Part shown: positions 1-11,744 of the stretch, in pieces
Layout of the letters: every line of letters begins with the position of its first letter
How positions within the stretch are numbered: position 1 is the stretch's first letter
DNA from: Planococcus citri
Taxonomy: Eukaryota > Arthropoda > Insecta > Hemiptera > Pseudococcidae
Direction of reading: 5' to 3'
DNA: 64,000 nt
Assembly: GCF_950023065.1 (NCBI RefSeq)
Contig: NC_088681.1
Coordinates: 70,652,836 to 70,716,835, forward strand
Translations under genes and position numbers: made by a program
Notes under the pieces: model-generated
The model's input: the letters and a program-made list of their open reading frames with translations, nothing else
Told to the model about the DNA's origin: nothing
Database searches by the model: none

Positions 1-717
1 GGAGTGTAGAGTAAATTTCAGCTTTCCATCCCCATGTAATTAAATTTTGTGAAAATTTAAAATTTCAAAAATCTGCTAGCGGCTTTAGGAATTTTCACAA
101 AGTCGCTGGATGCTCCAAAACGACTTTTAAATCCACCTGCAGTACTTCGTAGCGTATTGAAATTAGTTTTTAGAATAAATTTCAGCTTTACAAGTCCAAT
201 TTGATAGAATTTTGTGGACATTTCGAGCTTAAAAAATCTGCTGGAGGCTCCAGAACTGCTCAAAACGGGTTGAAACCATTTCCAATCGATTTGGCATGTC
301 GAAAATAGGGTATATCCCAAATTTCAGCTTTCTTGGTCAATTTGGTAAAATTTTGATTTTTTTCCCTCATTTTTGGCCTAAATTGGATTTTCAAAAATTC
401 ACCAAAAATCGAAAAACGCACTTTAGCACTTGAAATTTTGACAGGTGATAAATTTTTGCATGATCTTTCGATCTACCTGTGTAAAGTTTGAAAAATTTCG
501 TGCAAGTCCTATGTTGAAACGCGAAATCTGCGATTTCGGCCAACCTGTCAATCAAAATGGCCGCCATTTTGTAAGTAAGGCCAACTTTTTTTGGGCAAGT
601 TCGCTTTAAAATGTTCCTTAGGATGTCCCGTTTAAGAAAAAAAGTTGTCTCGGAGGATCGGCGGCGGGGGGGGGGGGGGGTGCAAATGCAATTACTCCTA
701 TTGTCATATGCCGGACT
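1..717. mobile_element. AGTCCGG-family foldback element, edge copy (right arm only)
   Basis: This is the right-hand arm of the same element seen complete at 28087-30137; bases 1-717 match about 29440-30137. It holds the repeated module with the palindrome CTGGAGGCTCCAG (near 240) and a G-run near 663-680, and it ends at the inverted terminus CATATGCCGGACT. The left arm lies outside the window, so the target duplication cannot be checked. ORF-like stretches in it follow the repeat and are not taken as genes. Confidence 0.85.
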
Positions 718-759
718 ATAGACTTTGGCACAATTTTGCATAGTATAAAAAAGGAGACC

Positions 760-1260
760 TTTTGGAATTAGAGTAAAATTTTTTAGTAATTTTGCTAAGC
801 GAGAGTTTTTGTCAAATTTTTGCAAAAAGCAAAACTTTGACTTTGATAATTTAAGCAAGAAGCAGGATTTTATGGGCATTATTGCCTCCCCTCACCCAAA
901 AAACATTGTTTTTGCAATTTTGATTGAAAAAGGGCCGGAATTTAGGAAAATTTTGCTTGAAAAGTAGTGCATTTGGAATTTTCTTCAAAAAAAACGACAA
1001 TTCTTGGTCATTTTTCTGAAAAGCGAAAGTTTTTGTGAGTTTTCGACAATTTTCGATAAAAAGTAATGACAATTTTTCGCAATTTGCGACCAAAAAGTGA
1101 GACTTTTTGGCAAGAAAGCAATCATATTTTTGGTCACTTTTAGGATAAAAAATTCGAGAATTTTTGGCAGTTTTTACAGAAAGCGAGATTTTTTGATATT
1201 TTTGGCAAGAAACGAGACTTTTACAATGCTGCAAAAAAACTCGGAAAATTATTTAAATGA
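760..1260. repeat. Degenerate A/T tract of the AAAAAGCGAGACTTTTTGG type
   Basis: Irregular repeats of about 45-55 bases, each close to GCAAAAAGCGAGACTTTTTG followed by GACAATTTTTG. The same kind of tract recurs near 9300, 13040, 16300, 17760, 40870, 54830 and 60260, in both orientations. No gene is visible. Confidence 0.6.
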
Positions 1261-1369
1261 CTGTAAATTAGTGAAAAACAAAGTGAAATTTATTGAAAAA
1301 TGTGTCCAGACTCCAGATAGTATGTTGTAGAAAAGATTTAATAAAAACTTCCAAAACGCAATAAAATCG

Positions 1370-1640
1370 CAGTAATCCGTCAAAAAATGATGAAAATTTT
1401 GTGAAAATTGTCAGAAATTGATAAAAAAGTTGAAGTAAAAAACAAAAAGAAAAAAAACGTTAAAATGATGAAAAATTAACAAAAATTGCTTAATTTGTGA
1501 TAAAATGATGTAAAAACACACGAAGCATAAAATCGCTAAAAATCAACAAACAGGGATGTAATTTTAGCAAAATTTGCCAGAAGTGCTAGAAAAAGCGTTG
1601 AAATTGTGAATGTGTCACAATTACATTTATTATAATAATG
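1370..1640. repeat. Degenerate A-rich tract with AAAATGATG units
   Basis: Loose repetition of TTAAAATGATG, GTGAAAATTG and similar phrases. A longer relative lies at 26090-26700. It looks like a decayed minisatellite; nothing coding is seen. Confidence 0.45.
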
Positions 1641-3590
1641 TTCAATTGGTTAACCTTTGAGAATCAAGAGAAGAGGGTCAATAACTTCACCCCTTCAGTG
1701 TTTAAGGTTCGGCAACTCAACTTACAACCAAAGTATTTGGGTTGCTTCATAATTAGGCAAAATATTGTACATAACTACATAAGTATGTAGGTATGTAGTA
1801 GATATAAAAAATATGATTTTCAGGCATTTTTCTTTCCTCTTTTGATACTTACTACGTAAAAGAAAAACGTATGTCCAGTGTTCTGGTCATTTCTTAAATC
1901 ATCGACAAAATATGTAGGTACCTACAGCAAAATAAAAGGGTCGAACGTTCTTATGCTCGCATTTCAAATAAAGCAGCAGCAAAATGCAACTGTGCGGTGC
2001 TCTGATGCTTTCATTGAAGGGGAAGTAAAAAAAAATATCGAACAAAACACAGAAGGAAGCTGCGTACACGACGGCAACAGGTAAGTAGGAAGGTACATAA
2101 GCTTTAGCCGAGTTTGTTTTTTCAATTGTTTACGAGTCGTTTGTACAGAAGACTAAAAATAAGTGCACGAGTACTCGATTATATCATATTTTGTTTGACT
2201 TCCTATAATATACTTACGTTAACGGTTTATCTACCTATGGAGACATCGACGTCTGGTATAGTAGGTACCTATAGATACTAAAAAGTAGGTTCGAATTTTT
2301 TTATCTGAGCTGAACGTATGGAATTTGAGCACGATACATACTTTTTAACTTACAAATACGAGTCTACGAAGTAACTATCTCTATTTATTCGCAAAATACG
2401 AGTATGTAGGCAATATGTGCTCACTGCTCAGACATCCTAATCTCGTTTAAAATGTGACACTATATTATATATATAGGCACATAAATAGATATCTACTCGT
2501 AGGTAGGTATACTGGTATAGGGTACGTAGAATGGGTTAAATCTGATCTAGCTATGAAATTTTCGTATACGTTTATACATGAATTGGCTGTTGCGTGTACG
2601 CGGTGTAGGTGTAGGTGTTCTAAATAGTGCAAGTATTATCTGGTGTTCATAGTTCGGTAAGTCACAACTCGCTATGCCACAATTTTACTATAGCGAAATA
2701 GGAACCGCAGTTACCAGCCATCTGTGAACTTTTCACGATCAATATGGAAACGGTACATTTAAAAGCTCAACGGAGCACAGCTGCAAAAGGATAACTGTCG
2801 AGTGTAAAACTTTCAAAAAGTAAATTCTATCAATTCTCGTCAATTTGTCTTCGCTCGACGAACGTCGTTTTGAAAACTTGATTAACCCTTTTTGTCTGTT
2901 CAACTTTATAATATCTATATACTTTATATAGTGTATTATAAGTATACGTACTAACTTTGTCAAAATTTTCTAGCCTTATATAGCCTGCTTCTGCTTTTAC
3001 GTTGATTAATTTGAAATATGTACATGTTGCAGTCGAGCGGTTATTTATTTACTTGGCCTACTGAATTTTATAGAAATATGTACCAACTTTTTTTTCTTTT
3101 ACAAAGTACGGCGAATACGAAGACGAATTTAATGCACGAAACAGATCATTTTTGGCCCGACCAGATTCGCTCGTATGAACTCAGTTTTCATGTCAATCGT
3201 ATAAGTACAGTATATACGAGGTATATAAAGCATTTCGTGCGTAACATTTTTTCTAGCCTCGTCGCTGTATACGTGGTACCTGCGAGTACATTTTCGAGCC
3301 AACAATATGCAGATATACAGGTGAATATTTTTATTTGACGCGCAGATGCCTATCTATACGTATACGTATGTACATCAATACAGAGCATACAATATTTTTA
3401 TCGTCCGACCGAAAAATTCTTCGAATACTTTTGAAGCCGAAATTTTTCCAACGTTTGAGAAGAAAGTATGCAGCCTAACCCTTCGAGTAGGTATATTTTT
3501 TCTTCATTTGTTATTGCTTCGTTTCAGCAAAATATTTTCTTATAAAGGAAAAATTTGAATGAATAATTTAAAGACAGTTGACGTACTTAT
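1641..3590. other. Unique AT-rich stretch without a recognised gene
   Basis: Single-copy looking sequence with scattered GTAGGTA, GGTACCTA and TACGAGTA motifs. Open frames are short and show no recognisable domain. The frame at 3018-3338 (plus, 106 codons) resembles no protein I know. Confidence 0.5.
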
Positions 3591-4153
3591 GGGTCATTAA
3601 GGGTGGCGGTGGATCATCGAAAAAAGTCGCAGGATTTTGACCAGTTTCAGAGAAGAGATTCATTTTGAGTTGAAAGACACTCAGAAAAAAATTTAGACTC
3701 GGGAGGTGTCCGTGAAAGGGCGATACAAGTCTTCAAAGAAGGGGAATTTTTGTGAAAAAAGTGATTTTTTTCGCTTCAGGTCCTACTCAATCTATTTTGG
3801 AAAAAATAGTCCAGTTCCAACTTTCCTCAACGAAATATTGTAAACGAGAAAAGTCAGGAGAATAAAATTCAAAATTTCAGACCGTTGGAAGATTTCCATC
3901 ATTACAACTGAACATATTTTTAACTTTTCAAATCATAGAATTTCAAAAGCTTCCACATGCACTTCGCTCGGGCAAAATCGTTTTCTTTTTTGTAATTATT
4001 TCATCGGGCAAAAATTACAATAACGCAGCTGAAAAAAATCACGCAATATTCACGCAATTTATGTTAAATTTTTCCAAATTTTTATGCTTTTTCGGTAATT
4101 TTTAAAGATTTTAATGCAGTTTAAGTAGATGGAAACACTGAAATAAACTCTCA
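3591..4153. other. Repeat-like stretch, unassigned
   Basis: Purine-rich sequence (GGGTGGCGGTGGATCATCG at its left) that stops where the LINE fragment begins. The style resembles decayed transposon sequence, but no terminal repeats or duplications were found. Confidence 0.3.
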
Positions 4154-4585
4154 ATAGATGACATTGCAAACACCTTAGCTAGATCCTTTGCAAAAGCTTC
4201 TGCAACTGTCTCTTATAGCCCTGCTTTCCAAACACTAAAAACACAAATTGAATCCACCCCATTAGACTTTTCATCTGAAAATCTAGAACCATACAACTCT
4301 CTTTTTTCTCTTGAAGAGCTAAATCATTGTCTAAACTACAACATTAAAGATTCATCCCCTGCATGGACCTGATGAAATTCACCCTCACATGTTAAAGTAC
4401 CTTTCAAACACTGGAAAAGAAGACTTACTTCAGTTATATAACAAAATTTGGATTTCTGATTCCTTTCCAAAAATATGGCAAACTGCAACAATCATTCCAA
4501 TATTAAAACCTGATAAAACCCCAAATCTTGCATCTAGTTATCGCCCCATCTCCTTAACTTCAGTTCCTTGCAAAATACTTGAATT
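4154..4585 (+). pseudogene. LINE reverse-transcriptase fragment (N-terminal part)
   Basis: The translation gives the region just before and including the first reverse-transcriptase motifs of a Jockey/I-type non-LTR retrotransposon. PDEIHPHMLKYL is followed by ATIIPILKPDK and SSYRPISLTSVPCKILE, the usual 'P.LKP.K....YRPISL' signature. A single-base frameshift near 4362 separates the upstream part (IDDIANTLARSFAKASA) from the rest. The match stops after CKILE at about 4582, where unrelated repeat sequence begins, so the copy is truncated at both ends and dead. The catalytic YADD segment is absent. It is not obviously the same family as the LINE at 38894-40690. Confidence 0.85.
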
Positions 4586-5205
4586 CGAGAAGTTGTACCT
4601 ATCGTTTTCTACACAGCCGTTTCAAATTTTCTTTGGTCAATATCTCCTCCCTGGGGGTCAAAAAATGTTGAAAAAATACAGTTGGCGAGACTCGTGTTTC
4701 TTCTATAATTACCCGTATTTTTTGGGTGGTATCAAAATTTTTCATTCAAAACTCGTCCAAGTATGATTTTTCCCCTGAAAAAAAAGTTTTTTCGTCATTG
4801 GGGGCAAGTGAATGAGGAGGGGAATTTTATTGTGTCCAACAAAACTAACATTAAACCCTCTCCAGCCGGCTCAGCGTGTTAAAATTCAGGCTCAGATTGG
4901 CTTTCCAATTTCGTTTGGTGAAATTTTGTACAAATCGCACGTTTTAAAAATTTTCTGGAGGCTCCACAATTGCTCAAAACGGCTCGAAACAGTTTTCAAT
5001 CGATTTGTCTGGTTGAAAATAGGGTAAGTCCTAAATTTCAGCATTCTAGGTCAAATTGGTAAAATTTTGATTTTTTCCTCATTTTTAACTCAAATTTGAT
5101 TTTCAAAAATTCACCGAAAATAGAAAAAATGCACTTTAACAACTGAAATTTTGGCTGAAGATACATTTTTTCGTGCTCTTTTGATCTAGCCTTTCATGTT
5201 TCAAA
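4586..5205. repeat. Unassigned repeat, then an AGTCCGG-family fragment
   Basis: Bases 4586-4874 are unassigned low-complexity sequence. From about 4875 the module of the AGTCCGG family is recognisable (CTGGAGGCTCCACAATTGC near 4961, then the 'GATTTTCAAAAATTCACC' segment near 5100). Neither terminus is present. Confidence 0.6.
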
Positions 5206-7252
5206 AATTGTTATCCTAGTGATACGTTCCCTATCAGAATTTTTACGTCAAAACTTGACAATTTTTTTCGATTTTTTCCTTTTTGGCGTAGGTAATTAGG
5301 TACTAGGTAGGTAATCCGGAAAATTACCTATTTAAGCAGAAAAATCTTTCAAAATGGGAATTTACTCAAAAATAAGCAATCTGCAAATTTTCAATCGTTC
5401 CGAACTGAACCATTTTTTCTAAAACAAGTTGGGTAGGGACTGGAGCGAGAAAAATACGATTTTTTCGAAAATGCCTCCTCTTAGAGGACTGACACTCTCC
5501 TTCCAGGAACACCTCCGGAGCTGGAAAATTTTCTGAATGACTTCCAACTCAAAATCAAGGTCTTCGTTGAATTTGGTGAAAATTCTCAGATCTCCTGCTC
5601 CCTCTTCTCCACATTAGTCACGAGTTGAATCAGAATTCAAAGTATAAGTTTGATTTCCCAACAAAAAGTGTGTAAAAAAAATCGACCAAAAAGTCTGCAT
5701 ATTGTATAAGGAAACCCAAATGTTTGGTTTGCGTAAGCTTATCGTCGGATTTCTTACTCCTCGTCGAATCTTTTAGCAATACCTATTTTCAAGATGATTT
5801 ATTACGTTTTCGGGACATTTCGAATGTACCCATCAATACGAATTTCTGGCATATGGGTAAATAAACTTATACATATATTGCAAAAGGTGTTCGCTGTTTG
5901 TCTTATACATATATAGAACATCGCAGCGTATAAACGCCACGCCATTCAAAAAAGGAAAAAAAAAGAAAGTCCTTTCATAACGAAACGTCAAATTTTCGTC
6001 TTTTTAATAATTAATACGGCCTATTATTAGGAACGAACAAAATAAAGAGATTACGAGAAAAAGGAAAGAAACCGTCGTGAAAAAAAAATCAATATCGATT
6101 AGTTGCGGTGGCCAAGTTTAAAGTTAATTAAAAATTATTATAAAAATGTGATTTTTTTCCGCAGCATGCGACGAACTACGAGAGTGAAAAAAAGGAAAAG
6201 TTTTTTTTTGGCGCGGCGCGGCGCCTTTTCCACGATGATGAGGTTTTTTCGTCGTTATTACGATTATTATTCCGAAACAATTGGCTCGAAAATACTTTTT
6301 ACGCTTCGATAGAAAAATAACCGCGAAGGAATACCTCGTATTTCTACAACCCATACCATGAAGCTCGCTATATACTTAGTTGCTGCTGCAGTTTGCAGGT
6401 AGGTCGCGAATCGCGATTGTCGGTAGAGCGAATTTTCATGCTAATCGAACGGTTACAGGTGAATGCTATAAAAGCTCCGAGCTCGTATACGTGATTGGTT
6501 TCTATAATTAAAAAGCCATCCGCAGCTGGATGATTTTTGCCGATAGATAACAAAAACGTTGAAGCGGCTCGTTGTCTGCCGGCGCGGCTTCGGCGTTGGT
6601 TTCGCGCAAGATAAATTACGTTTTTACAAGACGCAGATATAGCGACCGAAATTAATGAATATCGGTAAACCGACCCTATACACATTGTGAAAAAATGTCA
6701 GTCTTGTCTATTTTTCAAAACCAGTCGGTAAGAATTTTTAATAAAATTTATTACATCGCTAATAAAATCTCTTCTGTCGACCTTTTTGCTGGTTAGACCT
6801 GCCTAGACCTACGCAGCTGCCAGAAGATGAGCAACAATGTTTGCAAAATTCCCATTACTTGTTGGAGATTTGATTTTTTTTCAGATTTCCGCGCCAAATT
6901 CTCATTCGTAGAGTAATCATGAGAAGCTATAATACCCATACAATACCAAGGTTCAGAGAAAATTGCTCAAATCTTCTTCCCAGATTTATATAAAGTTGGT
7001 GCGGGAAATTTTATATTAGATTATAAAATCATTAGGATGGATTTTTTTCTCTCATAAATCACGGTTAAAATGTTGCGCGATCTGCGCAACTTATTTACGA
7101 CTTTGGTCGGTATATATTTTTTCATTTCAGCACGTACAGTACGTACAAATGTTACACGAAGGAGACAGATAGGCCTACTCGTACCTATATATGTATTTCA
7201 AACAAAAGTTTTTGTTAATGAGGTCGTTGAAACAAGTTGAAATATCATGTAA
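5206..7252. other. Unique stretch without a recognised gene
   Basis: Mostly single-copy AT-rich DNA, with a GC-richer patch around 6200-6600. Both strands are open for 70-105 codons at 6103-6685, but the residues are basic and low-complexity with no domain or splice context I can support. Confidence 0.45.
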
Positions 7253-8936
7253 TTTTTTTTTTTTTTTGGGTGTTTGTAATTAGGTACTTGATTATTACAC
7301 CCGTCGTGTGAGATTTAAATCGAGTTGGTAAGGTCAAGTTTTTTAATTAGATCTAAGAATTTTTAAATTTCGGAAGGGTAGTCTGGTATGAATATTGAAT
7401 AGGGATCTTTCATCTATTTGTAGGGATAGTCTGTGCTGATGTAAGAAGGGACAGTGAAATAGTAAGTGTTGCACAGATTTAAGTTCTGACAGGCAGAACT
7501 GACATGTGGGTTTTGGGGCCTTTTCATAGAGGCGATTGTGGGTGATTTTTGTGTGGCCAATTCTCAATCTGGTTATAATGATTTCTTCAAGTCTGTTCAA
7601 GTGGGAGAGGTTTTTCCAAGGATGGACTGATTTTTTATGTTGAAAGAGCTTGTTTGTGGTTTGGAGGGACCAAAAGTTTTGCCATTTCTTAAGTGTGCTT
7701 TGGGTGAGGATAGATTTGAGGTCGTCAGCTGTGATAAATATAAGGGGGGAAAGGGTGGTGGTAGATTTTGCATTAATATCTACAATTTCATTTCCTAAGA
7801 TTCCAACGTGGCTGGGTACGTACGTACGTACATAAACTGTATGAAGAAGTTTGAATTTTGTAAGTCAAATAGAGTTTTATGAATATTTTGAATTAGAAGG
7901 TGATCAGAAAAAAGATTTTGGATAGCAGTTAGTGAGCTGAGGGAATCACTTTGAATTTAGAAGGACTTATTTTCTGATTCATAAGTGAGTATATCGCAGA
8001 GACAGTGGAAAATAGCTGCGAGTTTGGCAGTGTAGATTGAAGAACAGTTATGGATTTTAAAATTTGAAATTCTATCATTTATAGAGTAGGCATATCCCGT
8101 GTGAAGTGTTAGTATTTTTGACCCATCTGTAAAACAGAGATTGAATTTTTTGTATTCTGATAACAGTTCAAGATAGTTCTGTTCTATTACTAATGGAGAG
8201 TGGCTATTTTTTGAGTAGTTAATAAGCTGTAGATTGACTTGAGGAGGCTTTAGAAGCCAAGGGGGGGGTATAATATTGGTTTTTGGATGAGAGTTTTAGG
8301 ATTGATTTGAAGATCATTCAACATTGTGATGAAATTAGAAATGGGTCCTTCTATCTGGTCAAAATGTTGGGGGTTTGGTGGGTTAATTGAGTTTTGGAGT
8401 GGATGGGAAGGGTTGGTGGATGCATTTGAGATGAATTTGTTTGTTATGAGAAATCTTCTAAAATCTGGGGGTAATTCTGCCGCTTCACAATAAATGCTAT
8501 CTATTGGAGAGGAATAGAGGGCTCCTATACAGATCTTTAGGGCTGAATTTTGAATTGTTTTTAGGATATTTGAAGTTTTATCTGAGATATTTGCAAAACA
8601 TGGGCTTCCATACTCAATTTTACAACGAATTAGAGATTTATATAAGTGAAATAGGAGTTTGCGAGAAGGATTATACTTAGTATTTTTGATTATTTTCAAC
8701 AGATTTAGGCGTTTCACGAGATCTGATTTTACTTTTAGGAAATGAGGAGTCCAATTTAGTTTTCTATCAAAAGTTAAGCCAAGAAATTTAGTAGTGCTTT
8801 TGAATTCTACAGAGTGTCCTTTGAAGTTGAGAATGAGATCTGGAGGAATCTTATTTTTTTGGGTGAAAAGTATACAGCGAGTTTTTGACTCTGAGATGGT
8901 TAGACCATTTGAATCTGCCCATGATTCAATACCCCC
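7253..8936 (-). pseudogene. Non-LTR retrotransposon, 3' half (RT end, RNase H, zinc-knuckle tail), degenerate
   Basis: Read on the minus strand from 8936, the copy opens with SWADSNGLTISESKTRCILF and TTKFLGLTFDRKLNW, which follow the catalytic core of R1/Jockey/I-type reverse transcriptases. The helical linker LLFHLYKSLIRCKIEYGSP is next (about 8640), then an RNase H domain between about 8200 and 7760 with FTDGSK, YTAKLAAI (the usual glutamate of 'AEL' replaced by lysine) and QSDSLSSL. A stop and a shift follow near the TACG tandem at 7814-7830, before SHVGILGNEIVDINAK. The end is a CxxC...H...C knuckle (CQFCLSELKSVQHLLFHC) at about 7440-7500. A T-run at 7253-7267 is the poly(A) tail of the minus-strand transcript, so the 3' end is intact and the 5' end truncated. 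Several stops make it inactive. Confidence 0.9.
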
Positions 8937-9299
8937 TCCTTGAAATTTTGGGGCAAAAGAAAATTAGCAATATGGGTTTCGTTATCATATGAATTGAACC
9001 TCCTGAACACGAATATGAAATAAGATTTAAAGTAGGACATCCTTGAGGGTCGCATTTGGGGTAGAGGGTTGTCCTAAAATTGATTTTATCGTGAAAAATG
9101 CTTCAATATAGGTATATTTACTCCCGTATGTCACTTCCTCGATCAAGGTTGATCTATGATCCTTGTGTAGAATACCCTTTCCCTCCCCTTCCTCTCGTCT
9201 TATTTTATTTTCGTCAACTAAACGACACTCATTCTTGAATTTCTTTTACTCATTTGAATTTTGAAGAACCACAAGTAAATTGACTCAAGCAAAAAGTGA
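8937..9299. other. Repeat relic, no gene
   Basis: Contains a short motif (GAACACGAATATGA at about 9006) shared with the repeat at 27594-27955, followed by unassigned sequence. No coding signal is seen. Confidence 0.35.
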
Positions 9300-10120
9300 G
9301 GGCAAAAGTTTCGAAAATTCATATATGTTCATATAAATCCTGCTTCTCGCCAAAATTATCGAAGTCTTGCTTTTTGAAAGAATTTGACAAAAACTCTAGC
9401 ATTCTGGCAAAATTACTAAAAAACTTCACTCTTTTTCCAAAAATTCCAAAAAGTCTTTTTTTTAAATGAAAAATTGTGCAAGAGTGCACTTTTTTACCGA
9501 AAATTGTCAAAAAACCTACAGTTTTGCTCAAGTTGCTCCAATCTTGCTTTTGACTGAGAATCGTCAAAATTTCTCGATTTTTCAAATATTTATGGATTTG
9601 TTTTTTCTAATAAAATTACTAAAAATTGTTGTTTTTTTTTTACATACAAACCATAAAATTTTAAAAAAAGTCTCACATTTTTCCAAAAATTGTCCAAAAA
9701 TTTCGGTTTTTCAGTAGAATATGCGAAAAAATGTCATTTACCGGCTTCTACGTAATTGTCGGAGAAAAGGTGCTGCTTTTTGCTGAAATTGTCAAGATTT
9801 TACCTTTTATCAAAAAATGTCAAAAATTAATTTTTTTTAAAAAATTCACAAGTTTTTACTTTTTGGGGAAATATACCTGAAAGATTGCAGTTTTTGGTAG
9901 AATATTTCAAAGTCCCATTTTCTAACCAAACTTATTCAAAATTCTCACTTTTTTAGCCAAAATTTTCGAAAAAGTATATTTTTGCCAATTTCAGTTCTCT
10001 AATGGGAATTTTTTGCCCAAAAATCTCATTTTTTCCACAAAAAAAGTGCAAAGTCCAACTTTCTGCTGAAATTGTCAAAATCTATTTTTTTGCCAAAAAC
10101 TGTCCACATTTTTTTTTCAA
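9300..10120. repeat. Degenerate A/T tract (GCAAAAAGCGAGACTTTTTG type, inverted)
   Basis: Long run of CCAAAAATTGTCAAAAAG, CTTTTTGCC and related units. It is the reverse orientation of the tract at 760-1260. Confidence 0.55.
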
Positions 10121-11744
10121 ATTAGGTTAGTATTTTCATTTTAATGAAGAAAATCACTAAAATCCTGAATAAAAAATATCAGTTGGATTCCGGTTTGCTA
10201 CCCTATGACTTTTTACGCTTCAAATTCACGACCATTCGAAAAATATTTCTTATCGATTACGGTTATGAAGAATATTTTTCGTTAGAAATTATTTATCAAT
10301 ACGATAGAGAGAGAGAAAAAAAAATAAGTGTCAGATACATCGACCTTGAGGGGGAAAAAATAATAATAAAATAGGGAAGCAAAAGTAAACCGAGGAAATG
10401 ATAAGGTCGCACGTAAAGTACACGTAGTAGAGAGGTATAGTACTACGTACGATACGATATAGCGTCTAACTAATTGGAAATTGTATAGATTTCATTGGGG
10501 TTGTTATAAACCTTGAACTATTGAAAAAGTTTTCGAAGGAATTGAAAGTTGGCGATGAAATGATACGTGCTAAAAGTTAACGACGAAGTAAAAAGGGGAG
10601 GTCAGTATAAAAGAAGGTATAAACGCGTTGGCGGAGTGTAGTCGTGAAATATTGTCATCATATATCATTTTTGTAATATATCACTCTAATCTAGAAGTTT
10701 AGCGTTTTGAAATATTTCCATTAAAGCACAACCGCGCGGCGTGCTGCTCTATGCTGCTCTAGCAAAAATTTCGGCTTATTTTACAATCATTTAACGAAAA
10801 AAAAAAAAATTTGCAACGTTAATACGCGTGTTTTTTTTCCTGAACGCGTTCCAAGTCGGCGAGAATTTATTTTTTACCACTTAATCAAACGTTAAATGGC
10901 ATGACAAATGAACTCGAAAACCTGCGCGCGTATTCGACGTTATCGTAAATGGGGCTCTAGTTAACATTTTTCATTTGTGCCAAATTTCACCCCTTCTGCC
11001 ATTTTGCTCAGTCTTCCTCTTCGCGACCGACCGCGACCCTGCACCCACCGACCGATCGACGGTTTCTTCAAAATATCAAGTAAAGGAACAACTCACACTT
11101 ACACCTTGCTATCGTACACGTGGAATACGCTGCGCATCGTCACATTACTTTCATTTCTTTTGTTTATGTTTTGGTTTTTATAAAAGCTCGGTATCCAAAT
11201 CCATAAAATGAACGAGAACAAACCGCGCTTCGTATTTACGGCAAACCGAATAGGCAACTTATTTAACGTGAATACATGCAGCACTTCCCACCACCCCGAC
11301 CAATCCAATTTACTCGCAAGTACGTGCCACGCACAAGAAGTGCTACAAAATCCAAAACTTTATTTTCCTATCGTATACTTTTGCAAAGAAGAAAAACGCA
11401 ATTCATCAAATTGGCAGCAATTTCAGAACAATTACCAAACTCCATTTTCCAAGATTTAATTCTCTAAAACTTGGAAATGTTACCGTTATTTCCTGACCTT
11501 CAATTTTTTAGCACTGGCCGGGAAAAGAAATTTTTAAAATTTTGGGGCACTTTAAACCCCTTCTCATCCATTTTCTCTCACCAACCACCGTGAATCTCAC
11601 ATTGCTTCATTAAAATTATTTCAAATTCTCAAAAATGATTATCTATCACACGTTTGTCACAAAACTTTGAAAAAAATGATAAATTTATAAAATCTACAAA
11701 TTCTGTTGGACTTTTAACAACTAGATTTGGCAAATTATGGCAAT
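10121..11744. other. Unique stretch with possible but unproven promoter-like sequence
   Basis: Single-copy looking DNA. TATAAAAG near 10607 lies about 30 bases before GAGTGTAGTCGTG, which could be a TATA-type promoter on the plus strand, but nothing coding follows that I can recognise. Frames around 10975-11467 on both strands overlap each other and carry no domain. Confidence 0.35.

Noticed and set aside
57..320. Conserved short frame (starting MGYTLFSTCQIDW) in three AGTCCGG copies (57-320, 28469-28693, 29534-29758)
   Set aside because: It follows the near-identical repeat arms and sits in a repeat with no other coding sign; the frame is short and low in complexity.
391..879. 162-codon minus-strand ORF
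   Set aside because: Crosses the end of a repeat and a G/C run (poly-proline/arginine) into an A/T tract; no domain.
10606..10640. TATA-box-like TATAAAAG with a start-site-like downstream sequence
   Set aside because: No recognisable gene follows; TATAAAA is expected by chance in AT-rich DNA.
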